Source: Gnetum montanum (lineage: Eukaryota > Streptophyta > Gnetopsida > Gnetales > Gnetaceae). Taken from it: a stretch of DNA of 51,165 bases. Numbering within the stretch: the first letter of the stretch is position 1; each line of letters starts with the position of its first letter. The notes under the pieces were generated by a model, which was not told where the DNA came from, did no database searches, and was given only the letters and a program-made list of their open reading frames with translations. The position numbers and the translations under genes were made by a program. Location: contig MNCI01002704.1 of NCBI GenBank assembly GCA_015680685.1, forward strand, positions 536,917-588,081. Reading direction: 5' to 3'. This document shows positions 9,307-20,245 of this stretch, in pieces.

Positions 9307-9459
9307 CTTTAAAAAATTTGGTAAAGCAGAATGGTGAATGGTAGAGCATGCTGAATGCTGAAGCATATAGCATGATACTTGTCCATCGTGATACATATGT
9401 TTTCTCGGAATATAAACAAACTAGAACCTAAACAACTTCGACATCTTGCACCATGCTTA

Positions 9460-9926
9460 CACGTGGACCTTAACTAAGGTGGGCACTCGGCTCCCTAACA
9501 TTTTGGTAAGTACGAATGATTGAATTATAACAATGCCACATGGTTCAGCTCTATAATGGGACTGCACATCAATTTCAAGTAACGTTTTTCATTTCACATA
9601 CTTACTGATCTGTTCTATTTAACTTGCTCCTCTACTAATTCTGCTAGAACTTTATTTATCAAGATGAACACTATGATGACTCCTGGCGATAATTCTTTTA
9701 TCATCGTTACCTTGCACACCTACCCAAGTACCTACCGGGCACAAAAAACATTATATACCCACACAAGTTTACGTGTCAATTAACAACTATTTCTCTTTAA
9801 GGAATTTCAAATTTGCCATTCACTACCAAACCGATCAGGCTTACCGTGTCTGCATCCAATCTGCATATAAAAAAATAAGAATGAAATACTTGGTGTCATT
9901 GTGTTCATCATTCATTTTTCCTTGCC
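9460..9926 (+). promoter_or_regulatory. Promoter region of the GDSL gene: G-box, ABRE-like, TATA
   Basis: CACGTGG at 9460-9466 (about -467 from the ATG) and TACGTGTC ending at 9777 (about -156) are ACGT-core elements bound by bZIP/bHLH factors; ACGTGTC is the core of abscisic-acid-response elements. A TATA box (TATAAAAAA) lies at 9866-9874, which puts transcription start near 9895-9900 and leaves a 5' UTR of roughly 30 bases. An upstream ATG at 9881 would then be excluded from the transcript. Hormone or stress control is inference. Confidence 0.5.
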
Positions 9927-11218
9927 ATGAAGATTAGTGGTGTGCTGTATCTCATCGCCGCGGTGTCAGCTGCAGGTGTAATCGCCCTGAAGCTGAGGCT
10001 GAGCAACAAAGAAGGCGGCAGAACAAGGGACTGCTTTAGTGCCATTTACAGCTTCGGGGACTCCATTACTGACACAGGAAATGCTTTGCTTCGCTCACCG
10101 GAGAGCTTTGAAGGGCGCCTCCCTTACGGCAAAACATTTGGCAAACCCACCGGAAGATGCTCCGACGGCCGGCTCATAATCGACTTCATTGGTATTGCTC
10201 TGAACACTACTTCTTTTCCATGTTTTCGCCTTTCTGCAGGTCCCTGCAGCGTTGCTTCCGATTGAAAAAACTGAGGACTCAGAGATCTGCGACATTTGCA
10301 GCGGAAGCGTCTGGGATGCCATTGCTGGATCCATACCTCAACACCTCGTCTCCTCACTCCGGCGGAGTCAATTTCGCAGTGAGCGGCGCGACGGCACTCA
10401 ATTCCTCGTACTTCCGTGCCCGGAACATAAATCCGGGCACGGAGATCTCCCTGGAAGTGCAGATTGACTGGTTTCTGGCATACAAATCTCAGGCCTGCGC
10501 AAGCAAACCCAATTGCTCGCAGCAGTTGGCGGAGGCGCTGTTCGTTGTGGGGGAGATCGGCTTCAATGACTTCTTCCTGCAATTCCTGGGCAAGGAAAAC
10601 CCGGTGCCGATAAAGCAGGTGGAGCAGAGCATAGGGGACGTGGTTGCAGTCGTTGAACGGGCGCTGAGAACGCTCATAGAGCGCGGATCCGCGCGCAGAA
10701 TCATGGTTCCCAACAATTTGCCCATCGGCTGCTGGCCCTGCTATCTGAGCATCTATCCTCTGGAGCCCCGGAACTCCATGGGATGCATGCCCAGATTGAA
10801 TAAATTTGCGAGGCTTGCAAACCATCGACTGCAGCAGATGCTGGGAAGGTTACAGACCGAGTACAGCGGCCATGGCTTGAGGATTGCTGTGGCGGATTAT
10901 TACGCAGCGGCCATGCGGGTACTGAGATCATGGCAGGATTTCGGCATCAAGGAGCGGCTTGTGGCATGCTGTGGCGATGATGGCAGTGGATACAGATTCA
11001 ATATTTCTTATCCGTGTGGCATCTCCGAGAAAGGATTTGTGTGTAACGATCCAGGGCTCTATTTTAGCTGGGATGGTGTCCATCTCACTGAGTCCGCTTA
11101 CGCTGCCATGGCGTCGCTGCTTCTGGATCGCTCCTCCTCCTCCTCCTCTGCTTCTTCGCCTCCGCTATTTCCAACTCTCTGCAATCGCAGAGCTCTTACG
11201 GAATTGATTGAGGATTAA
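9927..11218 (+). CDS. GDSL esterase/lipase (SGNH hydrolase), two exons
   Basis: Exons 9927-10191 and 10302-11218 join across a 110-bp GT-AG intron to 393 residues, a normal length for plant GDSL enzymes. A hydrophobic N-terminus (residues 3-21) looks like a signal peptide, so it is probably secreted or vacuolar. Block I is SFGDSITDTGN (catalytic Ser46), block II NFAVSGAT (Gly117), block III VGEIGFNDF (Asn177), and block V WDGVHLTE (Asp346, His349), so all catalytic residues are intact. The splice is fixed by DFI/AEASGMPLL, which continues the family pattern. The GEIGFND and VPNNLPIGC-like motifs place it near the acetylajmalan-esterase/sinapine-esterase-like group; the substrate is unknown. 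The tail from residue 359 is Ser-rich. ATG context TTGCCATGA is acceptable. Coding GC is well above the flanks. This is the only intact protein gene I see in the window. Confidence 0.93.
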
Positions 11219-12611
11219 TTTGATCTTATCTTAATTTAGTCTGAATGAGTTGCTTGGGCCGAAGGCTTCTGTCCTTTCCCAAAAACTGGTAAGCATACCC
11301 AGAACCTCTGACATTTTCGCTTCTGTTACATGGCGCACCTTAAATTAAAATTTACGGGCATTTATCTCCCTCCCCATTTTTTCATGTTGTAAAAGATTTG
11401 CATTATTTTTGGTGAAATGTCTTTGTTCTGCTGCTTAACCGTATTAGTAAAGTTTACCGTGATCCTTTGGTTTGTCGTGTGTTGCGTGCTTGTAAATTAT
11501 TTTTGATGCCAAATCATTTCTAAATGCTTGCTGGCTGTTTGTGTTCGTTGTTCTTGGCTTGCATCGTCTTTTTAACCAATACCCATAAAGCAACAAAGGA
11601 TGTATTTACTTGTTTTTTTAAATACCGTTTTGCATTCTTAGGCATAATTTCTATCATATTTTTATTTTGCAAATTAGTGTTTTTATATGAATTAGTTTCA
11701 GCATGGAAGAAGAAAATGTCACTCGAAATCTTTTCGAACCAGAGAAAGTCAAATGAAGACACAAATCTGTTGAAGCAATGTATTCAGAAAATCAACCAAA
11801 CACAAATATTGTCTGCCAAAGAGGGCATTTTTTCCAGGGTTTCAGGACAATATTTCACAACGTTTCGGGTTTTTCTTCGTCAAAGAAAAGTTACAGAGAT
11901 TAAAGACGAGGTAAAATTTAACAAAGCCCAACTGGATGTTTTCTTAAAATAGCCTAATTTCAAAAGTCTCAAAATTTTGATCATAAGTGAGGAATCTTCC
12001 TTTTCTTCATGTAGCTTTACTATGGTTTCTGACATAAGACAGAAGGTATGCCAGGGTTTCTGGCTTAGGTTGTCAAGAGACGAGAAACTTGCTTCTTGTG
12101 GCGTTGGCAGAAGTTTCAGTTTCAATAACGCTTTTTCTCAGAAAAATTAAGATTTATTGTGGGTAAAGGGGATGGGTGACCTTGGTTTCAATAATGCTTT
12201 TTCTGAAGAAGTTGAAGTGTTGTACCTTCCTGCTTTTAACATGGATCTGAGGCAGTAAGGGGTTTGGATGGGAAGGTTTTAGCATTGAAGATTTCTATTA
12301 TGAGGGTTTTAACATCAATTTGATCTGAGATAGTAGGAAGGGCAGCTAGAGGCAGACCGGATTGATTGATTGATATTTTATGAATGAGGATTTGTTGCCA
12401 AAGAGATTCAGTCATTTGGCAAAGAAATTTTAAAATTTTATCATAGCATCATCATAGGTACCAAAAAAAAATAAAAAAAAAAATCTATAAATGCAATTGC
12501 TCTCAAAAAAACATCCAAGAACAAAACGAAGAAATTCTTTCAAAAGGTATCAACCCTCAGAAAGAGGATTGAGAGAAAAAAATGAGACAAGTGTTGCTTT
12601 AAAGAATAATG
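11219..12611. other. 3' flank of the GDSL gene, no confident gene
   Basis: AT-rich DNA. One frame of 142 codons (11524-11952, +) has a hydrophobic start and a Lys/Gln-rich second half but no family resemblance, so I treat it as chance. A direct repeat TTTCAATAACGCTTTTTCT / TTTCAATAATGCTTTTTCT lies at 12120 and 12186. An A-rich run at about 12463-12482 precedes the copia-like LTR. Confidence 0.55.
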
Positions 12612-13596
12612 TGTTGACATTTTAGTATGTCAAAACCTTGAAAAATGGAGAATGTATAAGTGTGCTTGTAAGATCTTGTAGGTTTAAGAAAAGTATATAA
12701 AGAGACGAAGATAAGAGCATGATTTGACAATTGAGATATTAAAGTCCAACAAGGAACTACAAGGATTTGGATGAGATCACAAGGATGTAAGGCATCTAAA
12801 ATTCCAAAGAAGATGTTTTGTAGAATACCAAAACATCTCATCTTGCTACAAGACGTCTCTATTGAGAAGTTTTGATCTTAGGCAAGATGTCTCTAGAAAA
12901 TAGTAAACATCTCAAGTTGAACCAAGACGTCTCATGCAAGATGTCTTAGTCAAGACGTTCCAATTCAAGTCAAGTCATCTTACTCAAGATGTCTCATAAA
13001 ATGAGGCATCTCACTTGCAAGAAGAAGAAATCTAGTAAGATGTTTCATGCTTGTGCAAGACATCTCAACTAGCTATTTCTAACTATTGTATGAACTCCAA
13101 TAGACATATGATATTGACAAGGCTATAAAAGAACTAATACCTTATTGGGAAATGCAAGCATTATTCATGTGATCAAGAAACCATTGTATACATCTTTTGA
13201 GAATTTGTTTTCTACTTCAACTATCTAACATTTGTTGAATTATTTTAGTTAAGCCAAAAAGCAAGGAATTAGAAGGTTAGTTTATTTTCTTCCTTGATCT
13301 TTCTATCTCTGGTTGTAAGCCCTGAGAGGTTGAATGTGCTTCTTGAGAAAAGGCATCCTTTAAGCTTGTTGAGACTTTGAGGAACTGGGTGTGTTTTTGA
13401 GAGAAAACACCTCTAGTGGAGCTCAATACTTTGTAAAGCTTGTGATATCCTTGAAACCACATATTTTAAAGAACAAAGTCTAGAGGTATGCAAGAATTCT
13501 ACCCTTCGAGTGTAGACATACCTAAGTTAGGGAACCATGTAAATCTATTGTATGAGAGTTGGGTGAGACTTATTCAACCCCCCTTCTAAGTTTTCA
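12612..13596 (+). repeat. 5' LTR of the copia-like element, with AGACGTCT box cluster
   Basis: Starts TGTTGACATTTT and ends TTCTAAGTTTTCA just before the PBS. Its U3 carries about 13 copies of an 8-bp palindrome-like box between 12800 and 13070: perfect AGACGTCT (12851, 12925) and variants AGATGTCT, AGACATCT, AAACATCT. A TATATAAAGAG near 12695 lies upstream of the boxes. Confidence 0.85.
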
Positions 13597-13605
13597 ATCC
13601 TTAGG

Positions 13606-13617
13606 TGGCATTGGAGC
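13606..13617 (+). other. Decayed primer-binding site (initiator tRNA-Met type)
   Basis: TGGCATTGGAGC resembles the plant copia consensus TGGTATCAGAGC at 9 of 12 positions, with transition differences. It starts about ten bases past the LTR end. Confidence 0.55.
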
Positions 13618-13657
13618 TTGAACTTTTGGATTGAGCATAACAGCTCAGGAGTGAACT

Positions 13658-14790
13658 ATGGAGGAAACATCTTACAACAAGTCACCAATGTTCGATGGAA
13701 TCAACTTCGCATACTGGAAAGAATAGATGCAATAATTCTTTTAGTCCATGGAATTTGAAGTGAGACAATCCATCATGGAAGGACACACTCATCCCATTGA
13801 TAGCTCTACTAGCACTGCATTACTTAGACATAAGTTGTCTGATGATAATAAAAATAAGTTTATGTTTGATTCAAAGACTAGGAATTGTCTTTATTGTGCT
13901 CTCAGCAAACCTAAATTTAATAGAATAGTTGGATGTAAAACTACTAAAGAAAATTGAGAAGTTTTAGAATCGACTTATAAAGGAACCTCCATCGTGAAAC
14001 AATCCAAGCTTCTAGTCTTGCAATTTGAATATGATAAGCTGAAAATGAAAGAAGGTGAAAGAATTAAAGATTATTTCTCTAGGGATAATAATCGTGTAGT
14101 AGTCATTAGAGATATAGGGAAAGAGTTAGTAGAGAGTGAACTTATCATTAAAATGATTAGAATTCGACTCTCTAGATTTAGACCCAAAATCATTGCCATG
14201 GAAGAAATTAGGGATTTCTTCACTTTCAAATATGAAGAATTGCAAAGTGAACTTGTAGCATACATAATGAATCTCATCAATGAAGGTGCTATCAAAGAGA
14301 AATCCATTGCTCTTAAAAGCTCATTAAAAGAAAAGGAGATATCAAACTGTGATACAAACAGGGATGATAAACTACCTCTGGCAAGAAGAGTAAAAAGGCT
14401 TCTGGCAAGAAAAGAAAAAAGCTTTAATCAATTGGATTGAAAAGGTAAGATAAAAGGTAAGCCACCTAGAAATTCTAATCTTGATATTTTGATGTGGTGG
14501 AAGAGGACATGTGACCTCCAAATGTCCAAGTGCTAGTAGGCTACTGAAGAGGAAATCAATTCAAGAAGATAAGAAGACCAAAAATATCTACACTAGATGG
14601 GATGATGAGTATAGTGAAGAAGAAATTGATGATCCATCAACAAAATATCATCTTATTTGCATGGCTCTTTTAAGCAAAAATCCCATGGAGAATTTTGAAG
14701 AACCTAAAGATAATATTGGGGAAAGGTATAGCATGCTACATGAAGAAATTATTTCTTTTCAAAATTTATGCATAAAAATAGGAAATGTGG
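13658..14790 (+). pseudogene. Copia-type gag (DUF4219/UBN2) with damaged zinc knuckle
   Basis: From ATG 13658 one frame runs to about 14440, broken by stops near 13724-13745 and at 13955. It shows PMFDGINFAYWKE, HKLSDDNKNKFMFDS, STYKGTSIVKQSKL, LQFEYDKLKMKEGERIKDY and a UBN2-like remainder, the usual copia gag core. After a shift, CGGRGHVTSKC (near 14502) is three quarters of a CCHC knuckle; its first Cys is lost. The frame then continues (KYHLICMALLS...) to the nested LTR at 14793. Gag forms the virus-like particle and binds element RNA. Confidence 0.8.
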
Positions 14791-14792
14791 AT

Positions 14793-16069
14793 TGTTGAAC
14801 TTAGAGGGGGGAAGGGGGAAGGGAATGAATAAGTTCCCCAAATTCAAATTCTTTGAACAAAGTACATACACCAAATTTAACATGGTTCCCCAACTTAGGT
14901 AGTCCACACTCGGAGGATAGATCATAAGCATACCTCTAGACTTTGTTGCTCTCAAATGTGGTTTGAAGGATACCACACCTTGTACAATCTCTAAGCCATT
15001 CTTTGGAGTGTTATGACACTACACCAACCACTCAACCCCACAAGGTTCCATCAAGCTTAGAGCCTGATTTCCAAGCTTTCACAACCTTTACAATCTTGAG
15101 CTTTGCTTTGGAGTGTTATGTTGTAAAACCAACTACTTAATCCTACAAGATTCCAACAAGCTCAAGCAAGATGCCTTCCTATAAGAAGTACATCAACCTC
15201 ATAGGGTCCAAAGGAGAACAAAAATTACAAGGGATGAATGTAACTTGGTTTGCTGATCCTTGCACTTTGAGGTATAGCGCACTTTATAATGGACAACTGA
15301 TAATACAATGAGGAGCAATAATGAATACAATGATTGACAAATGATTATACATTGATTGTAAAAGAGCTTGCACATTTCCCAATGAGAGTGATGTCTTCTT
15401 ATAGTTACCATGTTTCCAAATCCATCTTGGAACTTATGCAATGGCTAGCTAATGGTAGCTAATGATCATGAAAGACATCTTCTTCATGCCTAAGACATCT
15501 TTCTGTATTTGGTCTTCATTCTAGGAAGATGTCTTTCTCTGGTGAAAGATGTCTTTCTAAAATCTCCATTATGGGAAGATGTCTTTAATTGCAGAAAGAT
15601 GTCTTTTTGAAACTGGCCTGCATTTTGTGAAGATGTCTTTGTCTAGTGAAGACGTCCTTGCCTGATGAAAGACGTCTACTATTTCTTGGAGACATCTTTG
15701 TTTGTGCATCCTTCAATTCTACCCAAGATGTCTACTATTTCTTAGAGATGTCTTTCTTGACCTTTCTTTGCATGATGAATTCTTCGTTCCTTGTTCATAA
15801 CCTTGCACTTCTGCATACTTCAATGATGACAACTTTGTTTGTGAGTTATTTGGTCCTTGTCCACGTTCTTAAATTCTTGCATGTTTGCTTGAGACCTTGT
15901 GGATGACCTTCTCCTTTGAGCTCTAAACCAGTTCATTCCTTGTTATCAATGTGGACTTTATCTCTCTTAGTTTCCTAAGTACATTTTCCTACAAACACAA
16001 CAACCACAGGACCATACACACAACCTTTGTCTCCATTTTATTTAATGTTTTGACATACCAAAAGGTCCA
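14793..16069 (-). mobile_element. Nested solo LTR, minus strand, related to the host LTR
   Basis: The plus strand starts TGTTGAACTTAGAGG and ends GACATACCAAAAGGTCCA. Reverse-complemented, these are the end (CTAAGTTCAACA) and start (TGGACC-TTTTGGTATGTCAAAAC) of an LTR akin to the flanking copia-like LTR. Gag reading resumes right after it (KIVHSKEHE near 16078), showing it as an insertion. It carries its own cluster of AGATGTCT/AGACGTCT boxes (15470-15760). There is no internal region, so it is a solo LTR. I could not define a target duplication. Confidence 0.7.
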
Positions 16070-16077
16070 TAAGAAAG

Positions 16078-16400
16078 ATTGTGCATAGCAAGGAACATGA
16101 AATAACTAAGCTATATACTAGATGCTTCTCTCTAAAAAAAGAAAACTTAGATATAAAGATTGAGGTTCAAAAGCTAACTCAATTGTATGAGAAAATAAGC
16201 AAAAATCTATTAGGTATAAGGCCTAGTAGTAATAAGCTTACTGAAGATCTGGACATGCCTATAGTTTTTCACATCAAAAGAGAAATGGAAAAGGATTCTC
16301 ATGATGACACATGTACAATTAGTACGAACAAGAAAAATTTGCCAATATTGTGGAAAATTTGAACATATATAGTCACATTGTTACATACGATTAAGATGTT
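16078..16400 (+). pseudogene. Copia-type gag C-terminal part with second zinc knuckle
   Basis: Continuation of gag beyond the nested LTR: a coiled-coil-like Lys/Glu/Leu stretch (KENLDIKIEVQKLTQLYEK) and, in the next frame, CQYCGKFEHI-stop-SHC (near 16340), a CX2CX4HX4C knuckle whose only flaw is a TAG. No downstream protease or integrase was found up to 16900. Confidence 0.6.
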
Positions 16401-16899
16401 ATCATTAGCCACTTTGTTCTATTAAAGGGGGAATAGAAAGCATGTCTTATAGGATAAACAAGTTTGAAGACTTAGAAAGTATGAGAAAGAAATGATTGAA
16501 CATATTTTGTTTCCCTATAGCAATGGAGATATAGAACACAATCATAGAACCACTAAAATTAATGAGGAAAAAGGAAGAAATAAGCATCTTGGGATCAAGA
16601 GACATAGACATTTGATAACAAGAAGGGAGGAAATCTACTAAAGAGGACCTCATTATAAACTCACTTGAGTAAGAAACTTCTTAAAGCAAGAAAGGTAACT
16701 ATTGGTGAGTATGATTCCTTGACTTGCATTACATATATTATGCTTATTATTGTTTATAACTTAAATAAAGTATATGCTAGGTATGTCTATTATTCTTGGT
16801 TTTCTTAGTTATAATCATCCTTCGTAGCATCCTTCAAGATCCCCTAGTATTTCACATTACTTTCGATTCACTGTCTCTCATATGCCCTAAGGAGAACGT

Positions 16900-17140
16900 T
16901 CATATAGTTAAGATGTCTCATTATTTTTGAGAGAAATCTATATCTAAGACATCTCGACTAATATGTCCCAATCGTGACCAAGACGTTTCACCTACTATTA
17001 ACCCACTTGGGCAAGACATCTCACTTTTCTTTAAGATGTCTCATGCATGCCACAAATCCTCGAAATCATCTTCTTATTTAAATCAATCAATACTTTTGTT
17101 TTCTTTTTTCCATCTTTTCAAGCATAAGATGTCCCACCTC
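16900..17140 (+). repeat. Third AGATGTCT/AGACATCT box cluster, internal
   Basis: At least six variants of the AGACGTCT box (AGATGTCT, AGACATCT, AGACGTTT, AGATGTCCC) occur in about 200 bases directly upstream of the ORF at 17195. The sequence resembles the LTR box regions and may be an internal promoter or an LTR-derived duplication. Confidence 0.6.
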
Positions 17141-17194
17141 AGTCGACCAAGGCTTCCTCTCCATTCTAGCTCCACTTCTTTTGGCTTAGTTTCC

Positions 17195-17731
17195 ATGGCT
17201 CACAAGAAGATATGAACTTCAACGTTGCCTCTACACAAGTCCAAGGATGCTAAAGAAGCATCATCAAGCAAATCTAATACTTATAAGTCCTAATTTTATT
17301 CCATAGATGCTCAGAATAGGTTTGAGAAAAATTGCTCTGTATCTATTATATCTAAACAAAATTTGAACTTCTATCAATGTCATCAATAGACATTGTTATC
17401 TTATTTCGAGGCTCTAGGATGGGCAACAATTATTTCTATAATTGTGTGTATGCTTGAAGTGTTGATGCATGAATTTTTCAATAATATTATTGTTAAAAAT
17501 GCTTCTATTGGCACTTTTACTTCCATGGTTAAGGGAGTTATTGTTGAACTATCTCATCAAGTTATTAATGCTTTACTTGGGGTTTCTAGTACTAATGTTC
17601 ACAAGGTTGTTATTCACTCTATGGATGATAGTTTCACTAATGGTATCATTTCTATCACACATGATGAATTCTATGATGCAATGTTTGGTAGCTCAATTTC
17701 TCTCAAAGATGGCAAAGTATATAGACATTAG
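17195..17731 (+). pseudogene. Plant-transposon-type ORF (PF20167-like), stops only
   Basis: One frame from ATG 17195 (MAHKKI...) with stops near 17213, 17288 and 17386, then open for 112 codons (LSYFEALGWATIISI ... LEVLMHEFFNNI ... MVKGVIVELSHQVINALLGV). The pattern of a conserved aromatic start, a V-x-EFF segment and VKG...INxLLGV is that of the putative plant transposon protein domain seen in many plant LTR-element ORFs; its function is unknown. It occupies the place where pol should be. Confidence 0.5.
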
Positions 17732-19285
17732 ATGTCTTAAGATACCTCCACTCTTTCCATTATTATAATGTATAATATTATAGTCTAATGGGACATATTA
17801 TTGGTAGGGATATATTGGGTATGTTTACCTGAGAGTGCATCTATGGACACCTCCTTCTTATTAGCTTACTTGTATGCTAGGCGGGTGTTCTCATTCTAGA
17901 TCTCCCCATTCTTAAAAGGAAAAGAAGTCTTGAAGAGTACTTTGAGAAGAGGAGTACAACTCATGTAGAATCCACAGCTCCTTCATCATCTTAGACACAT
18001 AGGAGGTAGGCATCTTCTCCACCATAAGTATATGCTTAAATTAGCTAATCCAAGTCTACTGGTGCTTGGGTAGGATCTTCTTAAAAAATGCCTTAATATT
18101 CATTGCCAAGAAAATGGGAAAGATAGGAAGAAATCTTTCTTACCTTCGTTAGAGAATGAATTTTTTAGGTCTTTCTCCTCCTTCATTCATTTCTCCTTCA
18201 TTCATTACTTCTATCCTTCATTTTTAGGTCTTTTTGAAGGAGGAGAATGAATTTTGAGGATATTATGACTCCATGTTGGACAAATAATGAAGGAGAGTTA
18301 GAACATCCTAGACACTCGACAACATTAAGGCCATCTCAAGCATATGATTTGGAAAATGCATTAGATTTATAAGAAGTAGTAGGACCACTAGCACATGTCT
18401 AGGGAAAGCCCATTCCTCACATTGAGAAGCTAACAATAGATGTATTCTTATAGGAGGAGCCTTTGAAAAGACTTTCCAAATATTTTAGGAGTGATGATGC
18501 ACCAAATTATTTTGAGTAGTAAGCCATGGAGAGCATTTTTAGTGTAGTAGTATAGTGAGAACAAGCTATTTTAAAAACTTATTAGTGGAAAGCTACTTCA
18601 TCATCTTTTAGGCAGGCTCCACCTCATCCTTCTTCATCCTCTCGATTTTAGGTGAAGCTTCATCATAGATGAGGACTAGTTATAGTAGCCTATGATGATG
18701 ATGATGACATTTAGTAAATCTCTTGCTCTAGCACTAGTAGTGATGATGATAAGGAAGAGAATTACAAGCCTACTCATGATGCCTCTAATTTTGATGGTGG
18801 TACTAAAGTTAGTGATTAAGAGGTTGGTGATGACTCCATTTTGGGTGTTGTTCAAAAAAGAGGAAAGAATTTCATCATATAGCATACATCTATTTTATAT
18901 GACTTAGTGTTCAAATTTTGTATTATGTGGAGATCTCATGACTTCTATCACATGGCTATGATTATGGTTTTATAGTTATACTTTAGCATTTATTTTGAGG
19001 ATACAAATCTTTTTGAAATACATGTTGTGGATAGATATGGAAAGATGTTTGATGTGCATTTGGGAATGCATGTTCTAGACAAATAGTAGAAAATTTTAAA
19101 AGTGACTTAGTCTTGTTAGTTCTAAAGACCATTGCTGATGGATGAGTACTTATTAGTCTTTATCCATTATCTTTAGCTTATCCTACTTTCTCACCCTTAC
19201 TGCCATAGGATTATTTTTAAGCTTAACTTATTGTAATATATATATTCTTGTTGCTAATCCATTTTCTCAAGCTTTGGACATCACC
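17732..19285 (+). other. Decayed downstream part of the copia-like element
   Basis: Mostly non-coding. From about 18240 a frame riddled with TAG stops reads as an acidic, Ser-rich tail (AYDDDDD, SSTSSDDDKEEN, near 18690-18760), probably the C-terminus of the ORF above. An imperfect inverted repeat (CTCCTCCTTCATTCAT / GAAGGAGGAGAATGAAT) lies at about 18177 and 18235. Confidence 0.45.
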
Positions 19286-19297
19286 AAAAGGAGGAGA
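19286..19297 (+). other. Polypurine tract of the copia-like element
   Basis: AAAAGGAGGAGA directly precedes the 3' LTR (one T between), the position where plus-strand DNA synthesis is primed. Confidence 0.75.
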
Positions 19298-19298
19298 T

Positions 19299-20245
19299 TG
19301 TTGACATTTTAGTATATCAAAACCTTGAAAAATGGTGAACGTGTAAGTATGCTTATGAGATCTTGCACAATAAGAAAAGTATATAAAGAGATCAAGATAA
19401 GAGCATGATTTGACAATTAGAATATTAAAGTCCAACAAGGAACTACAATGATTTGGATGAGATCACAAGGATGCAAGGTGTCTAGAATTCCAAAGAAGAT
19501 GTTTTGTAGACTACCAAGACATATCATGTTGATGTAAGATGCCTCTCCTAAGAAACTCTCATGTCAAGCAAGACATCTCTAGAAAATAGCAAACTTCTCA
19601 AGTTGACCTAAGACTTCTCTTTTATGATGTCTTAGTCAATATGTCCTAATTTAAGCTACCTACAAGTTAAAGAAAGCTAGTATGATTTCTCAAGCTCATG
19701 CAAGATATATCAACTAGTCATTTCTAGCCATTGTACAAATCCAATGGACATATGGTGTTGATAAGGCTATAAAAGAACATGATATCTTTTTCAAAAAAGT
19801 AAGCACTATTCATGTAATCAAACATTAATTGTATACATCTTTTGATTTTTTTTTATAATTCAGTTATCTATGATTTGTTGAATTGTTTTAGTTGAGCCAA
19901 AAAGCAAGGAATTAAAAGATTAGTTCATTTTCTTCCTTGATCTTTTTATCTCTGATTGTAAGCCCTAAGGGGTTGGATGTGCTATTTGAGAGAAGGCATC
20001 ATTTAAGCTTATTGGGAATTTGAGGGGTTGGATGTGTTTTTGAGAGAAAACATTCCTTTTGAAGCTAAAGACTTTCTAAAGGTTATGGTATCCTTGAAAC
20101 CACATTTTTTTTAAACAACAAAGTCTAGAGTGTGCAAGGATTCTACCTTGTAAATGTTGAGATACCCAAGTTGGGGAACCATGTAAATATGTTGTGAAAG
20201 AATTAGGTTTCAATGATTGGAACTTATTCAATCCTCCTTCTAACT
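19299..20245 (+). repeat. 3' LTR of the copia-like element
   Basis: Starts TGTTGACATTTTAGTATATC and parallels the 5' LTR throughout (TATATAAAGAG, the AGATGTCT box region near 19495-19700, and CCTTCTAACTTC at the end). It is about 40 bases shorter, with several lost boxes. The divergence from the 5' LTR indicates an old insertion. Confidence 0.85.

Larger units (their letters stand above)
12612..20245 (+). mobile_element. Copia-like LTR retrotransposon lacking pol, with nested solo LTR
   Basis: Two LTRs (12612-13596 and 19299-about 20245) start with the same TGTTGACATTTTAGTAT and stay alignable to the end, roughly 88% identical by eye over the first 230 bases. Between them are a decayed initiator-Met-type PBS, a gag frame with two zinc knuckles, a plant-transposon-type ORF and a polypurine tract. 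No protease, integrase or RT motif is present, so it was probably non-autonomous. No 5-bp target duplication is obvious. Confidence 0.85.

Noticed and set aside
9881-9937. Upstream ORF of 18 codons before the GDSL start
   Set aside because: The TATA box at 9866 puts the likely transcription start downstream of its ATG.
10124-10825. Long minus-strand open frame opposite the GDSL gene
   Set aside because: A shadow of the GC-rich coding sequence; no independent motif.
11524-11952. 142-codon open frame after the GDSL gene
   Set aside because: AT-rich, no family resemblance, no promoter or splice logic; the opposite strand is open over half of it too.
12165-12182. GGGATGGGTGACCT-like match to the 5S C box downstream of the GDSL gene
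   Set aside because: Only about 14 bases match; no A-box region or helix I on either side, unlike 1313-1419.
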